Assembly: GCA_002812745.2 (NCBI GenBank)
Contig: NCSJ02000011.1
Coordinates: 232,476-296,475, forward strand
DNA: 64,000 nucleotides
Source of the DNA: Scytalidium lignicola
Lineage: Eukaryota; Ascomycota; Leotiomycetes
Reading direction: 5' to 3'
The notes under the pieces were generated by a model, which saw only the letters and a program-made list of their open reading frames with translations, did not search any database and was not told the origin of the DNA. Shown piece after piece: positions 32,857-42,359 of this stretch; position 1 is the stretch's first letter; every line of letters begins with the position of its first letter. The position numbers were made by a program, and so were the translations under genes.

Positions 32857-34614
32857 ATGTCTGCTATCTCAGCTTTTCCTTGGCTAGAAGCATTGGTTGC
32901 CCATATCAACAAGCCTGATGATGACCCAAAAACAGGACCCATCGGCATCTGTACAGGAACCTTGATACAGAGAGATACTATTCGTCCAATGTTCCATAGC
33001 ATGATAGCAACCGCTTACCATGCAACGAGTATGGAAGATGAGCTATTCGATCTCATATTCACGCTCTTTGACCGTTTTGGCCGTTTCAAATCTGTTTTTC
33101 AAGATCATCCAGTGAAACGGGGTTCCGGAGTATGGGGGAAAGAACTTGACGTTGGCAGCATTGTTGTCCTGGATAACTTGATAATGAGCTCCAATATTAT
33201 ATCTGTTGATGAGACTGCAATAGGGATTGTCAACTGGTTTTTCGAGAGAGCCCGTGCCAAGTCAGGAAACGTCCTGATTGTTCAACCAACTAAACCGTGC
33301 TTTCAGTGGATGGAAAACATATTTGCAACAGGAGCCGGCATCTTGGGGACATGGGTTAATCGCCCAGCAGATCCACCATGGCATGCTGCCAGCTTTTTCT
33401 TTACATTGATGGGATTTAGAAGAATTGGTAACACCGATTATTTTGGCCTTCCCCTCGCCTTCTTTTACGAGTCTTTTGGAATTGGCATTTGCGATGATCT
33501 CAGCCTAAAGTTGGCTACCACTAAGTCTTCTCGGCTCTCTTGTTTTGAGGATCTCCAGAAGGGAATTGTTATATATTCAGATACAGCAATCACCCGAAAG
33601 CTGGAGCGCTTCCGACATTGCATAAGTCCTGATGACCCAGACTGGTTCCTAGGAAATGAAGCTCGAGATACTATTCTTCATACTTCAGCCACTTCCATGA
33701 AACCACTAGCAGTACGTTGGATTCTTGATAATTTCAGTCAGAGTCTAACTTCAAACCAAAATGCTGAAGGAGAAACGCCACTGGAAGCACTTTTGTCGAA
33801 ATTGGAGGGGCTAAGGGCAAGATATGTGACCACGGATCGTGTCAACCAAACGGTCCAATTTCTGTCGGACCACTGGCGCGAATATTCGGATGCTTCGAGC
33901 CAATGTGTAGCTCTCTTGTTGGGTCTCAAATCACCCACCCCTAATGATTTTGTTCGTATCAAAAGAGGATGTACTTGTGGCAAATGCATAAAGGGCTTCC
34001 TCAGCCCCAGAATGTGTGCCGCCCTAGAATACGCATCAGATACTGCTCTCTCCGAACTTCACCACAACATCAACGATTCGCAGAAATGGATTGAATCCAA
34101 CCGTGAATACTTCATTGATTTTCCCCGGAAATTTCAATCAGGAGTTTCAAAACCTCAAGTCAGGCGTGGTCTTATATACCTCTGGGAGTGCATCCGCGAT
34201 TGTGTTGTTAACTACAAGCTTCCACCATCGGAATTAAACATCAGGGTTTCTTTAAAGGACCGATATAATTGGCCTTATTCTTTGTTCGACTCCGGGGTGC
34301 GCCAATCACAGTGTGACAGCATTGTCCACTACTTGCGCTGTGGAAAGGAGAATGGCCATGATACAATGAAAGCGGCAGCAGTCATGATCTTCAGGAAAGC
34401 TATAGATTCAGATGAGCTAATTGGAGACTCGTCATTTGTAAAAAATTATAAAGGTTCCTATAGCGGCCTCCCTGAATGTAGGAACGACCACGAGTTTGGC
34501 TATGTAAGTACCCAATGTGGATATGAGCATGATTATGTGCCTCGTTCTATGAAAGGAATTGTTGGGATGCTTAAGGAAAAACAGAAGCGTTCGAAGGCCA
34601 TTACTGCGGACTAG
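32857..34614 (+). CDS. Uncharacterised fungal protein, GNAT-like plus ankyrin-like region
   Basis: Open frame of 585 aa from ATG 32857. The first ~200 residues follow the layout of an N-acetyltransferase-like fold seen in a broad fungal family: RGSGVWGKELDVGSIVVLDN, then AIGIVNWFFERARAKSGNVL and ASFFFTLMGFRRIGNTDYFG. However, the acetyl-CoA binding loop (R/Q-x-x-G-x-G/A) is not clear, so catalysis is doubtful. Residues ~270-320 (DTILHTSATSMKPLAVRWIL ... NAEGETPLEAL) resemble ankyrin repeats. A Cys motif GCTCGKCIKGFLSPRM lies near residue 370. No signal peptide or membrane helix is seen. The function is unknown. The start may be secondary, because recognisable coding sequence continues upstream in another frame. 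Confidence 0.65.
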   Translation: MSAISAFPWLEALVAHINKPDDDPKTGPIGICTGTLIQRDTIRPMFHSMIATAYHATSMEDELFDLIFTLFDRFGRFKSVFQDHPVKRGSGVWGKELDVGSIVVLDNLIMSSNIISVDETAIGIVNWFFERARAKSGNVLIVQPTKPCFQWMENIFATGAGILGTWVNRPADPPWHAASFFFTLMGFRRIGNTDYFGLPLAFFYESFGIGICDDLSLKLATTKSSRLSCFEDLQKGIVIYSDTAITRKLERFRHCISPDDPDWFLGNEARDTILHTSATSMKPLAVRWILDNFSQSLTSNQNAEGETPLEALLSKLEGLRARYVTTDRVNQTVQFLSDHWREYSDASSQCVALLLGLKSPTPNDFVRIKRGCTCGKCIKGFLSPRMCAALEYASDTALSELHHNINDSQKWIESNREYFIDFPRKFQSGVSKPQVRRGLIYLWECIRDCVVNYKLPPSELNIRVSLKDRYNWPYSLFDSGVRQSQCDSIVHYLRCGKENGHDTMKAAAVMIFRKAIDSDELIGDSSFVKNYKGSYSGLPECRNDHEFGYVSTQCGYEHDYVPRSMKGIVGMLKEKQKRSKAITAD

Positions 34615-35050
34615 AACTTCTCAAATTCATGTGTCTCGGGGTTTCTGATGCTGTAGTCACACACGATCGTTTGTCTTATAGCTATTAAAACTTCAACCTG
34701 ACCAAAATTTTCTCCTACGGACATCTGCTTGTATTGAATATATGTCAAAAACAAGCTAACTCGGTCATTGGATGCTATTCAACCCGATCCGCTGAATAAT
34801 CTCTCCAGCAAGTCTTAAAAGATCAGTTGTAGAATTAAAATTCGGAGTATTTTAATAGAACATTTTATTACATTTATTAAGACTAGGAAGTGGAAAATAT
34901 GGCCAATAGTGATCGCACATGAACTCTAGCTCTTTACCTTTGAAATTTCCCTTCCACTGTAATTTACTAAACGCGCTGCTGCGGGGTTGAGATAAGATCA
35001 CCCCTCCAAATATCCTCCTACAATTATCTACCCACCTCAACCATAATAAA
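34615..35050. other. Intergenic spacer
   Basis: 3' flank of the GNAT/ankyrin-like gene and promoter of tubulin cofactor A. Nothing else was recognised. Confidence 0.5.
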
Positions 35051-35464
35051 ATGGCTCCCCCAAGCCAGCTCACCATAGCGACGTCCTCTGTCCTACGTCT
35101 TGTGAAAGAAGAAGCCTCATACCACAAAGAGTTGTCACAACAACAAGCGCGTCTGAAAAAGCTTCTAGAGAGCAAGGAAGAGGATGAAAATGCGGAATTT
35201 AACCTAAAGCAGGAGGTGGGTATATTCAATTTTCCCTAGTTCCCTCCTCCCCTTTAGTAGTGAACAGGCTAACAGAGATGGATAAAGCGAGCTGCTATCG
35301 AAGAAACCAATGCTGTCTTTCCATCTCTACGACAACGTATTCAGGACGCGGTCCTAAAACTCGAAGATCTTTTAGATTCAAACTCCAGTGCAAGTGAAGA
35401 GGAGGTCACGAAGGCAAAAGATGCGGTTCAGCAGGCCAAGACTGCTGTGAATGAGATATCATAA
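35051..35464 (+). CDS. RBL2: Tubulin-specific chaperone A (tubulin folding cofactor A)
   Basis: Two exons, 35051-35215 and 35288-35464, encode 113 aa, the normal size for this family. The protein is a three-helix bundle: TIATSSVLRLVKEEASYHKE, LSQQQARLKKLLESKEEDEN, then RAAIEETNAVFPSLRQRIQD and a final helix with EEEVTKAKDAVQQAKTAV. It binds beta-tubulin released from the chaperonin pathway and protects the cell from excess free beta-tubulin. The acceptor was placed at AAAG|CGAGCT because the first CAG lies directly behind the CTAAC branch point, too close to be used. The upstream choice would insert RWIK, which the family lacks. Confidence 0.9.
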
Positions 35465-35688
35465 TAAATAATTGTGGCAAGAGTAATAAATAGGTTGCAT
35501 TAAGATACCAAGGGTTTTTGTCATGAGAGATGCAGCTGAGACTAAGATTCTGCTATTACACAGTGGAAGACAAAGTTAAAGTTATGAAGTTTTTGCACTG
35601 TTTCTGTAATAGAGGGTATCATTTATTGTTACATATTATAACTGCACGTTCCAATTTGCATGGAGTAGGGTAGATTCCCCTGACAGCT

Positions 35689-36759
35689 TTATGTAGTATC
35701 CATTTTCTCCTCCATTTCACCATCCTCCGGCTCTTCAATTACGACTCTTGGGGTTGCTGTTTCTTGTGGTGTATTCATCGCTTCTCCCATTGGCGTATCA
35801 GCTGCCGTGGTAGTTTCCCCAGTCTTAGCCCCAGCGTCAATCATCATAGCATCATCAGCCTCGTCTCTGTCCTCTGCACGGCGTTCAGATGCGCTTGGTG
35901 AGACCGCCCTGCTCGCTGCTCTACTTGGACCTGGCTTTAGACCACCATCTTGGCTATTTTGTGCGGCACCATCGTGATGAGGTGTTGCATTTCCACTCCG
36001 ACTACCTGGTCTAGGAGTTTGTCCTTCCCTAGATCCAGTATCACCCACTTCACCATCCTCTTCTCCACCTCCCTCTCCGCCATCCATGCCTTCCCTTCGC
36101 TCTACCTCTTCTTTCTCATCCCGAATGAGTCGTCTTAACTGCATGCCCTCTTCCACGATGCGCCCAAATTGCTCCCTTCTCTCTTTCCACGTCTCAGAGT
36201 ACGTCAAACTCTCTCGTTCCAGTTCCTTACATTCCTCTTCTAGTTTCTTCAGATTTATCTCTTGATCCTCCCGTGGTCTCAAAAGTCGATTATTGGTAAT
36301 CTTCTCCGCCAACTCATCAAATTTCTTCCTCTGCTCCAATGTAGCTTTCGCAACCTCCAATTGGGCCCTCAGCTGTACAGTACTATCCCTAACTGCTTGT
36401 GAAGTCTCCAAGATCCGTTGTTTATCAGCTTTATATCGCTCTCTTTCTCGCTCATTGCTGTTGAAAAGGAATTGAATCCTTGCAATGCTGCTGTCGAATG
36501 CAGCAAAATCAAGCAACACATCTTCGCGAAATTGCCGGCGCTCGTCAAGTAACTTCTGTGTCTCCGCTTCTGCTTGTGCAACGGCGTCTTCTGTGTTGTC
36601 AAGTGGTGGTGTAGGTAGCTTACTCGGAGTTGAAACCAGAGAGCCAGGCGTCAACAGCCGTTTGGTGATGCGCTTAAATGGTTTTTCTTCGACATTGAGC
36701 AAGCGCGATTTGTGAAGCTCGTCTTCTTCGCGCTGATCAAGAAGTTGGTATGATGCCAT
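35689..36759 (-). CDS. THO7: THO complex subunit 7
   Basis: Intronless frame of 356 aa. The N-terminus contains the family hallmark KPFKRITKRLLTPGS (residues ~26-40) followed by ~170 residues of coiled coil (QKLLDERRQFREDVLLDFAA ... ARIQFLFNSNERERERYKAD) that match the Tho7/Mft1 domain. From ~residue 225 the protein is low-complexity, rich in G, E, S and T with GREG/RPGSRSG runs and an acidic end, a poorly conserved tail usual in filamentous fungi. The THO complex couples transcription elongation to mRNP assembly and export in the nucleus. It is convergent with the tubulin cofactor gene and divergent from Elongin A. Confidence 0.88.
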   Translation of the reverse strand: MASYQLLDQREEDELHKSRLLNVEEKPFKRITKRLLTPGSLVSTPSKLPTPPLDNTEDAVAQAEAETQKLLDERRQFREDVLLDFAAFDSSIARIQFLFNSNERERERYKADKQRILETSQAVRDSTVQLRAQLEVAKATLEQRKKFDELAEKITNNRLLRPREDQEINLKKLEEECKELERESLTYSETWKERREQFGRIVEEGMQLRRLIRDEKEEVERREGMDGGEGGGEEDGEVGDTGSREGQTPRPGSRSGNATPHHDGAAQNSQDGGLKPGPSRAASRAVSPSASERRAEDRDEADDAMMIDAGAKTGETTTAADTPMGEAMNTPQETATPRVVIEEPEDGEMEEKMDTT

Positions 36760-37189
36760 CTTCCTTTTACTAGTTTTGAGGGTTCATATGAGAGTTCAAT
36801 ATCAGGAACAGAGATGTTTGGTCTGAAAGGACGATGGTGCGGCCGCTAGCTCGGTTTTCCCGTCCTATCAACCTTGCCCTTGTTACGTAGGGATCTCTGA
36901 CTTGTGATGTGCATATATTCACTGCTCTTCTACGGCGATATCAGCTACGATTTTAATTTTCACAATCATGGTCACATATATATTACTATCCATTAAACTA
37001 CTCTGCTTTGATATATATTCTTAACCTCAATCTATTTCTGCCATTTCTCTAGAGATTGTATTCGTCTACCTTGTCCTACTCAGTCGAGACATTAAGCATT
37101 GCGAAGCTAGTTCAACAAGTCCTCTCATTTTTCTCATTCTTCTCATCCTCTCACAACAATAGTCACAACAATACGATTCTATATGCAAC
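36760..37189. promoter_or_regulatory. Divergent promoter of THO7 and Elongin A genes
   Basis: A 430-bp gap between two start codons facing away from each other. It contains T/C-rich stretches before the Elongin A start. No specific site is asserted. Confidence 0.5.
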
Positions 37190-38487
37190 ATGCCTGCTCC
37201 GTCTCTCATCGACTTATGTACGAGGGCGTGTATTAAGAATGTCCGAGGTATGCGAAAAAAGCGGGGGCAGCAAAGAGCCTCCTTCATTTACTCCTTGATG
37301 ACACCAGGCTGACAGAACTAGCTCTCGTTGATGTCGGTGACTTTGAATACTGGAAGCTTCGCACCATTCTCCAGCGGATTGACTCTGCAGAACAGCTTCA
37401 CCAAATCGAGCTTAACTCCCCTCAAATCCAAGGCGATGATGCAGAGCTTTGGAAAGCTCTAATCGCTCGTGATATCCCGAATTGGAAAGAGAAAAACTAC
37501 GTCCCAAAAAACCCGCGAAGATGGTATGAAGTCTACTGCAAGTACAAAAAGGAGCATCGGAGGGAAATCGCGCGCGATGAAGAGGTTCTACGAAATACTA
37601 TGTTGGGGATCAAGAAGGAAAGAGAGACCCATGTCAGTAGGGTTGTAGATTTGCGCACGTTACCCAAAGTTCCAAAAGATCCCAGGATGCTTGCAAATAA
37701 TGGCGGAGTGCCTCTTGGAAAGACGAGAGGTTCTGGAAGGGATACTCCAAGTGTCCTGTCGTGGAACGCTGGCAGTAAGACGAAGATGACGGACGGTAAA
37801 AGTGTACTAACTCGGGCGCGGAGAGAGGCTAAGGAAATCAGTCAAAGAAGTAGGATGGTAAATAAGATTGGGGCAAAGCCTGGGCAGGTCCTCCGGGCTC
37901 CGACAGGCATGGTCAACAATTACCGGAAGGAAGCCGAGCCACCACTACGGATATTAACAAAGAAAAGGACAACCGATATCCCTCATCGATCAACAGCTCT
38001 CAGTGCGTCATCGCTTGAGGAAAGAGAACAGAGACTAAGAGCGCTAACAAATCCCTCTGGCTCGGGTGCCAGAGGAGATCAGTCAGCTGTGGCGAAACCG
38101 ACATATGTTGGATCTTCCTCATCTGAAGATGGCGACGAAGATTCAGATGTAGATATTTTTGGAGAGCAGATAGAGTCAAAATCCAGGCCCCCCTCAACAT
38201 CCAACCTCACACGACGTTCCAATCCGGATTTACGATCATTACCTCCGACAAATTCCCTCTCGTCACCTCCCTCCAGACCACAATCAAAACCGTCAAACCT
38301 AATATCCTCCATAATTTCAAAACCAAAATCCGCTCCACCAGCAAGCTCAAAGTCGTCTTATTCCTCATCTACAACAACAGAAGCTTCAAGAATCAGAACA
38401 TCAAGCCCTGCACAGCCTATGAACCCAAAACGGAGAGCAGAGGTCGATATATTCAACCGTGGCGCTAAGAAGCCTAGACATCCATAG
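37190..38487 (+). CDS. Elongin-A domain protein
   Basis: Two exons, 37190-37247 and 37316-38487 (68-bp intron), give 409 aa. The short first exon encodes MPAPSLIDLCTRACIKNVR. The join continues ELALVDVGDFEYWKLRTILQ, then RIDSAEQLHQIELNSPQIQ and LWKALIARDIPNWKEKNY, which together form the Elongin A domain (residues ~1-115) with its F-box-like, Elongin C-binding helix. The C-terminal ~290 residues are basic and Ser/Pro-rich and contain an acidic SSSSEDGDEDSDVDIFGEQ patch and a terminal KR-rich segment. In yeast the homologue Ela1 works with Elc1 and Cul3 in ubiquitylation of stalled RNA polymerase II. The other acceptors nearby were rejected because they give stops or a 28-bp intron. Confidence 0.87.
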
Positions 38488-38914
38488 ATTAGGCTATTCT
38501 TTATCTATATTCAAGTAGCGGCATATTTGGAGTTAAATTTGGAGTTAGGTTGTACCGGTGGGAGTATTCCGGCAATAACGCATGGTATTTTGGGCATATA
38601 GGCGTTCTTGGCATAAAATGGAATCAGCATAGATAGCAAGATAACATGCAATAAAGAGAAATATCCAATATAGTCTTTGATTATCTTGTTTAGAAGGTCG
38701 TTTGATCGTAAGAGCACCATCTATTAAGACAGAAAGGCAATGAATGATTGAAACGCCATATCTGCACGACTATGCCACCATGATATCATCCATGAATTAC
38801 AAAAAAGTGAAGCCCCCATTCACCCTTGCAAAACGCTTGGCTCTGGACCAGGCAACTTAAATTCTAGGTATGTGCAGCAACCTGGGTAGACTTATATTGG
38901 GGGTATCCGCTTTC
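38488..38914. other. Short convergent intergenic spacer
   Basis: 3' ends of the Elongin A and NEDD8 genes. Nothing further was recognised. Confidence 0.5.
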
Positions 38915-39327
38915 TTAAAAACCTCCACGCAGCGCAAGTACTAGATGTAGAGTAGCTCCACCTTCTAGGTTGTATTCAGCTGCTGTTTTGTCGTCGACCC
39001 TAGATTAAGCCGATATGTCAGCTATTATTTCGATAAAATCGGGATCCTGTAAACGAACATTTGTTTTCCTCCAAAGATAAGCCGTTGTTGTACCGGTGGG
39101 ATACCTTCTTTTTCTTCGACCTTCTCTTTGATTTGTGATACCTGGTGAAAGAACATGTGAGCTCAAGACCTAAGGCCACCGAAGATAGACATCGTACCTT
39201 ATAGTCTTGTTCGATATCTAGCTCGATCTCCTTCCCCGTTAATGTTCTCACCCTGTAATAATGTCAGACCTCTGCAACTTCAAGTTGGAGCTATAGATAC
39301 AAAATTCGGAGCATACTTAATCAACAT
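38915..39327 (-). CDS. RUB1: NEDD8/Rub1 ubiquitin-like modifier
   Basis: Four very small exons (39327-39317, 39252-39198, 39141-39059, 38999-38915) sum to 234 nt, encoding 77 aa. The translation runs [60 protein letters not shown] and [17 protein letters not shown]. This is a complete ubiquitin fold. Ala72 in LALRGG, in place of the Arg of ubiquitin, marks it as NEDD8/Rub1. One residue (Phe) follows the GG and must be removed by a hydrolase before conjugation to cullins. The first exon codes for only three residues and part of a fourth. The third donor is a non-standard GTTCGT. It lies tail-to-tail with Elongin A, another component of cullin-based ligases. Confidence 0.95.
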
Positions 39328-39748
39328 CTTGAATAGTCACGTCAGTACTTTTGCTGGAAGCAATTACAACGTCAAGTTATCCACAGCCACTTTATCTTCA
39401 CAGTTGACCTATTTAGTTCACTTGAAATGTCTCTCTTTAAATGGTCTGGTTAACTCAGTCCAGACAGCAAGGTGGGGAGCATTGATGTTCGGAATTTAGT
39501 TGTTCCGGCGGGTCACATATTTAGAGCTTGTGGGGTTGGCTAAAAGAGCTGACATACACTTAATGCTAAGATGGGATTTGACATAGTTGCCATTATCATA
39601 CTTAAGATGGAGTTGGTACCATATAAACCATGTTAACAAAAATGCACAAAGAAAAGTAAAATTATGCAGCAGGAGAATTTACTCCAATATAGAATACATA
39701 GTAGCGCTTTTAAGTACAAGTGGAGAGTCCCATTTTAATACAATGCCA
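39328..39748. other. Intergenic spacer between NEDD8 and prohibitin-2 genes
   Basis: Promoter of the NEDD8 gene and 3' flank of the prohibitin-2 gene (both on the minus strand). Nothing else was recognised. Confidence 0.5.
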
Positions 39749-40778
39749 TTATTTCTTGGTCTTATCCTCATACGACTCCGCAACATTCAAACCCAAACCC
39801 TCAGAGTCCAAATATAGCTTATTCTTCCCGCCAGCTTCTTGTAAAATTGTTGCAATAGCTCTCGCGTTTTCAATTCTCTTGAGGTCCACATATGATCGAC
39901 TCTTCTTAATGGCGTCTCCGATGAGCTCGGCTGATCGTGCTTCACCCTGGGCCCTGACAACCATTGCTTGCTTCTCTTGGCGTGCCTTGTCGACAACAAA
40001 GGCGGCACGTTGAGCTTCTTGTTGAGCGACTTGTTTAGCTTCGACAGCGGCAGTAAACTCGGGAGAGAATGCAAGATGCTATGAATCAATTAGTAACTGC
40101 TATAGAAGATAATAAGAACCATAGGGTTGGACTCACAGTCAATGAAACGTCATCAAGCATAATGTTGAATCTTGCTGCACGCTTAGACAGGTTGTCGCGG
40201 ACCAGCCTAGCAACGTTTTCACGCTGTGTAATTAACTGACTGGCATTGAACTGCGCAACAACGCTTTTGAGCACCTCATTGACAATTGAGGGCAAAACCC
40301 GCTCGTCATAGTCCGTACCAAGCGTTCGGTATATTTGAGGAAGAGCTTCGACTTGGGGTCTGGACAAAACACGGCAGGTGATATTAACCATCTGCAAGTC
40401 CTTGGTGCCAGTTAAAGAGGCAACATTCCGTGGCTTCGCTCTAACGTCATAATCTATAGGTGTCTCAAACCATGGAATTTTGAGATGAGTTCCTGTAGTA
40501 TGTTGTTAGACCGTGATAGCACATCATCCAAGCACTGTTCACTGACCTTCACCATATATTTCCTTGCTAACGCCGCCTACCCTCGTATACTTGATAGCTC
40601 TGTGACCACCATCGACATTGAACAGGGCATTATTTCCAAGCCAGATAGCTCCTCCGAGAAGAACCAATCCACCAATGCTGCCTGCCATACCCTTTGGTGA
40701 TGGACCTCCACCGCCACTTCTCCTGGCCTGGTTGGCCATTCTTGTTAACTGCCTCCATGCTTCCTGTGGGTTCGACAT
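39749..40778 (-). CDS. PHB2: Prohibitin-2
   Basis: Three exons (40778-40547, 40492-40137, 40078-39749) sum to 918 nt, encoding 305 aa, the usual size. A Gly-rich N-terminus precedes a membrane anchor at ~residues 32-50 ([20 protein letters not shown]). The SPFH/PHB domain follows: [60 protein letters not shown] and [21 protein letters not shown] coiled coil ([20 protein letters not shown]) ends the protein. Prohibitin-1 and -2 form ring complexes in the mitochondrial inner membrane that support cristae, cardiolipin organisation and m-AAA protease control. It starts 434 bp from the divergent Rna15 gene. Confidence 0.95.
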
Positions 40779-41212
40779 CTTCCCGGATTCAAATGTCGTA
40801 AGTTTGGATGCGACGAATGGAATTAGAGGTCAACGAAAGTCACATTTGCAAGTCCGAAGAGCAGTATTACCAAATCGATATTAGCGTACAATTCTCGCTA
40901 GCAATATATTGCCTGAGGCGCGAGGCTCAAACGCGCGCGTGAGTGATGTCAAATGCAAAGCTCTGCTTCTTTATTCTTTCTTTATTAACTATCTTTCCAG
41001 CATTGCAACTTTCAATGACATCAACATAGTGATGTTTGGTTAGGGGAAAGAGGTTTTGGTGTATTAGAGTAGCCAGAAACACTTTTCCAAAGACTTCTGT
41101 GCCATTTTCTCCAATCTTGAAGGTGATAGACGAGAATCCCCTCTTCTGATTGAAAAGTTCCAAACACTTGTGACTTCTCGATCCCTTATACCCACTTCCC
41201 AACCTGTTCATC
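40779..41212. promoter_or_regulatory. Divergent promoter of prohibitin-2 and Rna15 genes
   Basis: 434 bp between two start codons facing away from each other. It includes a GCGCGCG run near 40,935. No individual site is asserted. Confidence 0.5.
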
Positions 41213-42359
41213 ATGTCGAAACCACCGTCGAAGTCCGTTTTCGTTGGAAATATTCCCTATGGTAACATCACGATGCCCTATTTGACACGGCAAAAAGCTC
41301 ACGAACGTGCTAGGCCTCACCGAAGAACAGATCATAGACATATTCAGCAGCGCCGGCAAAGTTGTATCGTTTCGTCTGGTGTATGATAGAGAAACTGGCC
41401 GACCAAAGGGGTTCGGGTTTGCAGAGTATCCAGATCATGGTGAGTTGGGTGAACACGCTATTTTGGCAGCTAAGCAAGCTCACATTTTCAATATTAGACT
41501 CTGCAGCTTCAGCAGTACGAAATCTCAATGACTACGAAATCATGAACCGGAAACTGCGTGTAGATTTCTCCAACGATACAGGCGGTGACGATGATGCTGT
41601 GAGTAGACTATTCAAGAATCCATAGCCTTCAAGTTCCTGTTCTAACGTCCCAATTTACAGTCCGCGCCAGCAGGATATCAACCACCACAAGCACCACTTA
41701 ATGGCTCACAAATTCCCTCAGGCGGCGCTCCAGTGTCTTCTCTCCCTCCTCTTCCCATCGGCGCAGACCTTCCACCCGGTCTCACCTGCCCTGATGCCAT
41801 ATCAAGAACTCTAAATACTCTTCCACCATCTCAGCTCCTGGATGTACTAGCGCAAATGAAGACTCTAGCAACATCGGATCCAACCAGAGCAACAGAGCTC
41901 CTCCAACAAGCGCCTCAGCTTTCTTATGCTATTTTCCAGGCCCTTTTGCTTATGGGTCTTGTCTCGACAGAAGCTCTCGCCTCAGTTGTGGAAGGCCCAA
42001 GCACAAGTCAACCGGCCGCAGCACCTCAAGTTCCTCCTCCACATCAGCAATCATATCCCGTCCCTCCTCCAGGTTCATATCCTCCAGGCTATCCACCACC
42101 GCCTCCTCAGTTGGCTGGTCAACTTGGGATCCAAATTGGCACTCCGCCATATAATGGACAAGGTTATCCTCCACCTATTGCTCAACATAGAGCTCCTCAA
42201 CCCGTTCCAACGTCTCAACCGGTAGCTGCACCCCAGGTTCTACCTGATACGGATGCTCTGGTACAACAGGTTCTCGCCATGCCACAGGAGGTTATTGATA
42301 GCTTACCGCCGGCTGACCGGGCCCAACTATTAGCTTTGAGAGCAAGCTTTGGAAGGTAG
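41213..42359 (+). CDS. RNA15: Cleavage stimulation factor 64 kDa subunit / Rna15 homologue
   Basis: Four exons (41213-41261, 41314-41439, 41498-41598, 41661-42359) sum to 975 nt, encoding 324 aa. Residues ~8-86 are an RRM with RNP2 VFVGNIPYG and RNP1 KGFGFAEY. The hinge domain ([20 protein letters not shown] ... QALLLMGLV, residues ~138-190) is where Rna14/CstF-77 and Hfq-like partners bind in the family. A Pro-Gln-rich linker follows. The C-terminal helical module is [20 protein letters not shown] / [14 protein letters not shown]. The protein binds GU/U-rich RNA in mRNA 3' ends during cleavage and polyadenylation. Introns are 52-62 bp and all joins keep frame. Confidence 0.94.

Noticed and set aside
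37248..37287. Short 28-bp intron choice in Elongin A that would add SLLHLLLDDTRLT
   Set aside because: Too short for fungal splicing; the 68-bp choice fits family length and keeps frame.
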